Notes under the pieces: generated by a model
Database searches by the model: none
Told to the model about the DNA's origin: nothing
Seen by the model: only the letters and a program-made list of their open reading frames with translations
Source: an uncultured Planctomycetaceae bacterium
GTDB lineage: Bacteria > Planctomycetota > Planctomycetia > Planctomycetales > Planctomycetaceae
Assembly (NCBI GenBank): GCA_937916515.1
Contig: CALFSX010000026.1
Coordinates: 1-36,136 of the forward strand
Length of the DNA stretch: 36,136 nucleotides
Direction: 5' to 3'
Program-made: the position numbers and the translations under genes
Shown here: positions 31,391 to 36,136 of the stretch, in pieces
Layout of the letters: the number at the start of each line of letters is the position of its first letter
Position numbering within the stretch: position 1 is the first letter of the stretch

Positions 31391-32886
31391 CAGCCACGGG
31401 GTTTCAATTTAAGGGTTTCGTCACAACGTGCGTGGATATCTCGAAACTCCTGAATCGAAGAAGGAGACAACAGGTCCAGCTTATAAGTCGGAAACATGCT
31501 GCCAAGCGTTTTGGCGGATTCGGGGTGCTCAAGAACGTTGGGAAGACAGTCCTGAATCACTTGAAGCATCAATGCGACGGACACGGAGGCGCCGGGGGAA
31601 GCGCCGAGGAGCGCGGCAATGGTCTTTTCTTTGTTCGTGACGATCTCCGTACCGTAATGAACGATCCCGGCCTCACCGTCCGTACGCTTTATCGCCTGAA
31701 CGCGAATTCCTGCATCCATCAATCGCCAGTCTTTCCGGTCGGCTTCGGGATAGAATGTGCGGAGTAATTGCATCCGGCTTTCCATGCTCTGAAGCCCCTG
31801 CTGAATCAGGTATTTCACCAGCGGCAGGTTATAGGCTCCGACCTTCAACAGTGACGCAATGTTGTCAGGACGGACTGAAAACGGCAGATCGGTCAGGCGT
31901 CCCGTTTTTTTCAGGAAGCGAGTCGTCCACGCAGCAAATGGGCCGAATAGCAGAGCCTTTGTGCCGTCGATCACCCGCGTGTCCAGATGAGGTACCGCCA
32001 TCGTCGGCGCTTCGCCCTGCGCCTGGCCATACACCTTGGCCTGATGCTGAGCCACGATTTTCGGATTGTCGCAAACCAACCACTGGCCACCGATCGGAAA
32101 TCCACCGAATCCTTTGCTTTCAGGAATCCCCGATTTCTGCAGCAACGGCAGACTTCCGCCACCGGCACCGATGAAAACGAAGTCTGCCGAGGTCTCTAGA
32201 ACTTCATTCCGGCGAAGGTCCTTCACTTGAACCGTCCAACCGTTTGCTTTCTTTTGGATTCCGATGACTCGATGACTTACGGCGACTGCACAATTGGGCT
32301 GATCGGCGAGCCAGTTCATAAGTTTCCGCGACACAGATCCAAAGTTCACATCCGTGCCGTCGCCCATGCGCGTCGCAGCGATCGGTTCATCGTCTCGCCC
32401 ATTAATCAGCAGAGGCGCCCAGTTTTGCACTTCTGCCCGATCTGTCGAGAATTGCATTCTGTCAAAGAAGTGATGAGCCGACATGGCGGCGTGTCGGTCT
32501 CGCAGGAATTCGACCGGTGGTTGGCCTCGAACGAAACTCAAGTGCGGAACTGGGCGTATGAAATCCTGCGGGGAATCGATCATTCCTTCCGAAACAGCGA
32601 AAGCCCAGAATTGTCGCGACTTTTCAAACTGGTCATAAATGGCTATCGCGTTAGACACGTCGATATCGCCGTTCTCGTCTCGGTCCGGCGTGTAGCTAAG
32701 TTCGCAGATGCCGGCATGACCGGTCCCGGCGTTGTTCCATGCGTTCGAGCTCTCCTGTGCAAGCTCTTCAGAAACCTCGTAAACCTGAAGCTTCAGTTCA
32801 GGCCGCAGGCATTTCAGCATCGCGCCCAGATTGGCCGACATGATGCCGCTACCGATCAGAATGATGTCGGTTCTATTGCTGCGCAT
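31390..32886 (-). CDS. mqo: Malate:quinone oxidoreductase
   Basis: Peripheral membrane flavoenzyme that oxidises malate to oxaloacetate and hands the electrons to quinone, bypassing soluble malate dehydrogenase. The 498 residues match the family length. They begin DIILIGSGIMSANLGAMLK (FAD fold) and contain QESSNAWNNAGTGHAGICEL, GFGGFPIGGQWLVC, FGPFAAWTTRFLKK, and the C-terminal LLGASPGASVSVALML. The enzyme would supply the same quinone pool that ACIII drains. It is coupled at its end with the DUF454 gene (TGATG). The 205 bases before it hold no clear promoter. Confidence 0.97.
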   Translation of the reverse strand: MRSNRTDIILIGSGIMSANLGAMLKCLRPELKLQVYEVSEELAQESSNAWNNAGTGHAGICELSYTPDRDENGDIDVSNAIAIYDQFEKSRQFWAFAVSEGMIDSPQDFIRPVPHLSFVRGQPPVEFLRDRHAAMSAHHFFDRMQFSTDRAEVQNWAPLLINGRDDEPIAATRMGDGTDVNFGSVSRKLMNWLADQPNCAVAVSHRVIGIQKKANGWTVQVKDLRRNEVLETSADFVFIGAGGGSLPLLQKSGIPESKGFGGFPIGGQWLVCDNPKIVAQHQAKVYGQAQGEAPTMAVPHLDTRVIDGTKALLFGPFAAWTTRFLKKTGRLTDLPFSVRPDNIASLLKVGAYNLPLVKYLIQQGLQSMESRMQLLRTFYPEADRKDWRLMDAGIRVQAIKRTDGEAGIVHYGTEIVTNKEKTIAALLGASPGASVSVALMLQVIQDCLPNVLEHPESAKTLGSMFPTYKLDLLSPSSIQEFRDIHARCDETLKLKPRG

Positions 32887-33091
32887 GGACTACTGCCTTT
32901 CCTGAACGGGCCCTATCAACGAAGGTCGCGAGTCTTCAAATGAAGGAAATTCTCCGACGGCCCTTTATAGACCGCTCATCGCGGTTTTAAAGCCGTGCCA
33001 AATTCGTTGCGAACCGCACAAACATCGATCGGGGCGACTGGCGCATTCCACAAATACGAACCGTGAAGAGTGGCGATTGCGTTTTGCAATG

Positions 33092-34063
33092 CTAAGCAAG
33101 GGCTGGCTGCTGCTTCCGCCGAACCTGTTGTGCTAACGAGACATAGTCGGGCCGGTCGCTCGCGTGATCGTGCCTGAAGCCTCCCAGAATCTGCCCACGG
33201 TGGTAAAGGTAGACGCCCGGCATCTGAAAACTGTTTCCACTCACAGCACCTCGACCATGGCCATTTAAGACACCAGCGATGAATCCGCGAATCCAGACTC
33301 GCAGACCGAACAATTGCGAGAAACCTCCAAGATCAAGTCCGAACTGCCTGTACAACCGACCTTCCGGATCTGAAAACCGAGGCACATCCTGCAGGCCGTA
33401 TTGTTTGAAAAATCTGTCGTCTTCTTCAGATGCTCCGCCCAGGTGTACAATGACAATTCCAGTTCCTGTCTCTTCAATCTGCTTGCGCTGTTTTGAAATG
33501 TCAGACAGAGCTTCTCGACAGAATGTACATCCGGCGTGACGCAAAAACAGTACGAGTTGTGGTGATTCATTCGCCAGATCATTTAGATATTGGCTCGTGT
33601 TTGCTTCGATGTCACGCAACGGATCGTCAGCTTCCGGCATTACGTAAGCCGACCCGGCGGCGTGATAAGAAAGCACAGCCCGCCAGAGGATGATTCCGAA
33701 CGGAATGCACCAGATCAGGTCGTTTGTTAAAACGATCCACCCCATCCGTGCCGGCAAGGAACCTTCCACGAACGCGACAAGAAACCCAGCGGCGACGGCT
33801 GCTTTTCCCAGCAGGCCGACAACTGTGATTGCCCAGTGACGGTACGGATCATAAGACGCGATGACGTATCCCACACCGTAAACGCCAACCGCAATTCCGA
33901 TGCACTGCCAAAGCTGTGAAGCAACAGGTGTCGTTGTAATATCAGCGAAGGTCAGCAAAGAGCCCGGCGAAAGCACGCACAGAAGTCCCCACAACAGGTT
34001 ATACACACCGGCCGCGAAGAGCGTCCTCTTCATCCATGGCTGAGCATCGTAATAATTATTCAT
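33092..34063 (-). CDS. Membrane/thioredoxin-like fusion protein, copy 2 (intact)
   Basis: A 323-residue fusion. Residues about 12-130 form four membrane helices (TLFAAGVYNLLWGLLCVL; LWQCIGIAVGVYGVGYVIA; two more) of a type seen alone in other bacteria. Residues about 150-318 are a thioredoxin-like domain of the AhpC/TSA-related kind with Cys179-Thr-Phe-Cys182 (RHAGCTFCREAL) and a C-terminal MPGVYLYHRGQILGGFRHD. A membrane-bound thiol reductase or peroxidase is a fair guess; substrate unknown. The frame opens at 34144, but that start lies inside the sigma gene. ATG 34063 fits the first helix. The gene begins 28 bases after the sigma gene and is probably cotranscribed with it. It ends in TAG. 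Confidence 0.85.
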   Translation of the reverse strand: MNNYYDAQPWMKRTLFAAGVYNLLWGLLCVLSPGSLLTFADITTTPVASQLWQCIGIAVGVYGVGYVIASYDPYRHWAITVVGLLGKAAVAAGFLVAFVEGSLPARMGWIVLTNDLIWCIPFGIILWRAVLSYHAAGSAYVMPEADDPLRDIEANTSQYLNDLANESPQLVLFLRHAGCTFCREALSDISKQRKQIEETGTGIVIVHLGGASEEDDRFFKQYGLQDVPRFSDPEGRLYRQFGLDLGGFSQLFGLRVWIRGFIAGVLNGHGRGAVSGNSFQMPGVYLYHRGQILGGFRHDHASDRPDYVSLAQQVRRKQQPALA

Positions 34064-34091
34064 TGGTGAACCTCGAACACGCAGTTGAAAA

Positions 34092-34952
34092 CTACGTTGC
34101 AAAAATGGATTCGAACGGCTGCGCGACTTCCGCCAGTTTCTCAAGGGCGGACAATTGCAATTGGCGGACCCGTTCCTTGCTCAATCCCAGCTGGGCAGCA
34201 AGTTCCCTCAGCGTGCTGGTTTGTTCCGATTCGTTTAAGCCGAATCGGGAGCGAATGATGATTCGTTCGCGTTCGTCCAGCACATCATCCAGTCGCTCCA
34301 TCACGGCTTCAGCAGCTATCAGGACGTCGGCAGCCGACGGACCGGTGTTAGCTGACGAATCAGCCGCAATCGCATCAACAGAGTCGCTCGCCAGCCTTTC
34401 GCGCGCCCGTCGTCTTGATGCCCGTTCAATGAAACGGTACAGGTGCCGTTGTACGGCGTGGGTGGCATAAGTGCTGAAGCGATAGCCTCTCGCAAAGTCG
34501 AATTTGTCGATGGCATTCAGCAGAATTCCATTGGCTTCGCTGACGTACTCATCAAAGTCATCTGTTCCTGAGGAAAACTTTCGAGCGATCGACATCACAA
34601 GTCGCATGTTTGCACGAGCGATGTCTTCGCGTGTTTCCTGCGCTCCCTGCAGCAGACGCTCAATTTCCTTAATCACTTTTCGGGGGCGTTTCCCTGCAAG
34701 AGTAGACTGCAGAGCGTTTGCTCGAAAGCGAAGGAAGTTGAGCCGTTTAAACAGGAACTGCTCTCCTTCGAAAGTCAGTATTCGACTTTCTTCGATGGCC
34801 TGTATGAACGTTGTCGCGGCTTCACTTCTGTCAACCGGCCCGGACCGCCCCTCTTCGGCAGCATAAAGTTCGATATCCATTGCTTCGAAGTCAAGTTCCG
34901 TGGTGGAGTCGAAAGCTTCGTTCGGGATAAACTTGATTTCTGGTTCATTCAA
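34092..34952 (-). CDS. RNA polymerase sigma-70 family factor, second planctomycete-type copy
   Basis: A relative of the factor at 18864-19853. The 286 residues have a shorter N-terminus, then a shared stretch FKRLNFLRFRANAL, region 2 at about 104-185 (ANMRLVMSIARKF, EANGILLNAIDKFDFARG, FSTYATHAVQRHLYRF), and region 4 at about 218-276 (DERERIIIRSRFGL, TLRELAAQLGLSKERVRQLQ). Again the region 2.3 tryptophans are replaced (THAVQR) and region 3 is minimal. It heads a probable two-gene unit with the membrane/thioredoxin-like protein. An oxidative or envelope stress role would fit that partner but is inferred. It ends with TAG. Confidence 0.92.
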   Translation of the reverse strand: MNEPEIKFIPNEAFDSTTELDFEAMDIELYAAEEGRSGPVDRSEAATTFIQAIEESRILTFEGEQFLFKRLNFLRFRANALQSTLAGKRPRKVIKEIERLLQGAQETREDIARANMRLVMSIARKFSSGTDDFDEYVSEANGILLNAIDKFDFARGYRFSTYATHAVQRHLYRFIERASRRRARERLASDSVDAIAADSSANTGPSAADVLIAAEAVMERLDDVLDERERIIIRSRFGLNESEQTSTLRELAAQLGLSKERVRQLQLSALEKLAEVAQPFESIFAT

Positions 34953-35310
34953 GCAACTTTGCCTTCCACAAACATCCGGGGCTGTAGTTTTTCAGGTCGT
35001 GGACCGACGAGAATAAGCGACATCCAAAGAAACCTTATGCAGTATAGCAGAACACGAGAATCAAATTTGAACGGCAGGTTCGGCATTATTCGATAAACAC
35101 AAATTCTTCAGTATTACGCTGCGATGCCCTGCCGTTGCACGATGAAGGGTTGCTTTTTGCGGCGAACGCCGTTCATGGAGGGCAATTGATTGTGCGGCAC
35201 GTGTGGCCATCTGCCAGCCGTGGTCTAGAAAATCACAACTTGATACGATGCTCCAGCGCCGCTGCGGATGCTCTGTTGACGAACTCATATGTCTCTAGAA
35301 TGAAGCTGTT
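34953..35310. other. Divergent spacer between the sigma and SOUL genes (358 bases)
   Basis: The only promoter-like element is TATACT on the minus strand (35041-35046), about 90 bases before the sigma start, with a poor TTCAAA -35 match 19 bases further upstream. A 75-codon minus frame at 35061-35288 resembles nothing. No promoter is evident for the SOUL gene. Confidence 0.35.
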
Positions 35311-35904
35311 ATGGGTGCAAACAAAATGGCATATGTTCTTGCGGCTGGCGGGTTAGCGATCCTTTTGTATCTCGGCTGGTCACTAACGTCCAGAAACGCT
35401 TACGAGACAGCTGCTTATGACGTGATCATGTCCGACGGGGCGTTCGAAGTGCGCGAGTATCCGGATCTGATGATGGCCACGACGATAATGAAATCTTCAA
35501 ATGGTAACGACGGTAGTTTAAACCGATTGTTCTCCTACATAAGCGGGGCCAATGAGAACAATCAAAAAGTCTCGATGACAACGCCTGTCTTTATGGATGC
35601 GGAATCGGAAGATCATCCGGGCCAGATGGGATTCGTCGTACCTGCGTCCGTTGTTGCTGACGGAGCACCGATGCCGTCTGACGTAAATGTTGAATTGCGG
35701 AGTCGGGAAGCCGGGCGGTTTGCTGTGATTCGTTTCAGTGGTCGGCTCGATGTTTCGACCAGACGCTAGGCTGAACAACGTTTGAAGCAATGGATGTCAG
35801 AGCACGAATTTACTTCTTCCGGCGAGGCCGAGTCCGCTGGCTACGATCCTCCGTGGACTCCGGGTCCTTTTCGCCGTAACGAAGTACTTGTGCGACTTCA
35901 ATGA
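35311..35904 (+). pseudogene. SOUL haem-binding family gene interrupted by an in-frame TAG
   Basis: Membrane-anchored SOUL/HBP domain protein. From ATG 35311: one helix at about 6-24, then YETAAYDVIMSDGAFEVREY, VSMTTPVFMDAE, MGFVVPASV, and FAVIRFSGRLDVSTRR. TAG follows at 35767-35769 (codon 153). The frame continues for 44 codons as AEQRLKQWMSEHEFTSSGEA, AGYDPPWTPGPFRRNEVLVR, and then TGA 35902-35904. The second part is the standard C-terminal end of SOUL proteins (AGYDPPWTPGPLRRNEV), so the native product is about 197 residues. Without it the last strand and helix of the fold are lost. SOUL proteins bind haem or tetrapyrroles; the role in bacteria is unclear. Confidence 0.88.
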
Positions 35905-36136
35905 CTGATCATCGAGACCGCAGCGAGCGCGGGCAATTGCGGAAGTTTCGGGCAAGCGAATTGCGGCTGACTAGAAATCGACGATTCTCTTTGCCCATGG
36001 AGCATGTCTAGTTCCCGATCTGAATCGCACAGGATCCAACACTGCTACATCCGCCGTGACTCTAGCCCGGATATCTCACGGCTCGAATTCACAAAACCGC
36101 CTTGCTTTGCGTAAGTCATTTGGACGAATCACTTAC
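35905..36136. other. Window end, no supported gene
   Basis: These 232 bases contain no open frame with family resemblance and no clear hairpin. A gene beginning beyond the edge cannot be excluded. Confidence 0.4.

Noticed and set aside
34064-34144. N-terminal extension of the intact membrane/thioredoxin-like protein
   Set aside because: It would begin inside the sigma gene and is basic and unlike the paralogue; ATG 34063 fits better.
26565-35904. Genome-wide use of TAG as a sense codon
   Set aside because: At least seven intact-looking genes end in TAG at the expected family end, some followed soon by other stops (for example TAG-TAA after sdhB).

Overview
The window looks like chromosomal DNA of a planctomycete (Planctomycetota). 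This rests on gene content rather than any marker gene: a full alternative complex III (ACIII) locus joined to an A2-type cytochrome c oxidase, unusual sigma-70 factors that read YATHAVQR where ordinary factors have paired tryptophans, a membrane/thioredoxin-like fusion family, and short palindromic repeats between genes. No rRNA, tRNA, CRISPR array or complete insertion sequence was seen.

Positions 1-18557 (all minus strand) hold an aerobic respiratory chain. In transcription order they are sdhC-sdhA-sdhB (menaquinone-type succinate dehydrogenase), actA-actB-actC-actDE-actF (ACIII, with ActD and ActE fused), a small membrane protein, a Sco copper chaperone, coxB-coxA-coxC-coxD, and last a CRY-DASH photolyase/cryptochrome cut by the window edge. 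Electrons would pass from succinate to quinone, through ACIII to cytochrome c, and to oxygen. A malate:quinone oxidoreductase at 31.4-32.9 kb feeds the same quinone pool.

Positions 18.8-24.4 kb (plus strand) hold a sigma factor, a small DUF6435-like protein, a secreted two-domain fasciclin protein with a strong terminator, GTP cyclohydrolase I (folE), a 6-pyruvoyl/6-carboxy-tetrahydropterin synthase (queD-like), a 57-residue DUF2256 zinc-ribbon protein, a deaminase broken by a frameshift, and an AlkA-like DNA glycosylase. The queD, DUF2256 and deaminase genes are packed as an operon behind a 64-base inverted repeat.

Positions 24.4-29.9 kb are an accessory zone with signs of decay: an unrecognised 585-residue membrane protein, a gene split by an in-frame TAG, a degenerate Nudix-like protein, a membrane-protein stub, and a membrane/thioredoxin-like gene split by another in-frame TAG. 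An intact paralogue of the last gene lies at 33.1-34.1 kb.

Positions 29.9-36.1 kb hold a renalase-like flavoprotein, DUF454, mqo, the intact membrane/thioredoxin-like gene, a second sigma factor related to the first, and a SOUL haem-binding gene with a third in-frame TAG. TAG also ends at least seven apparently normal genes here, so general TAG recoding is unlikely. Three intact frames each cut by a single TAG are still the most unusual signal in the window.
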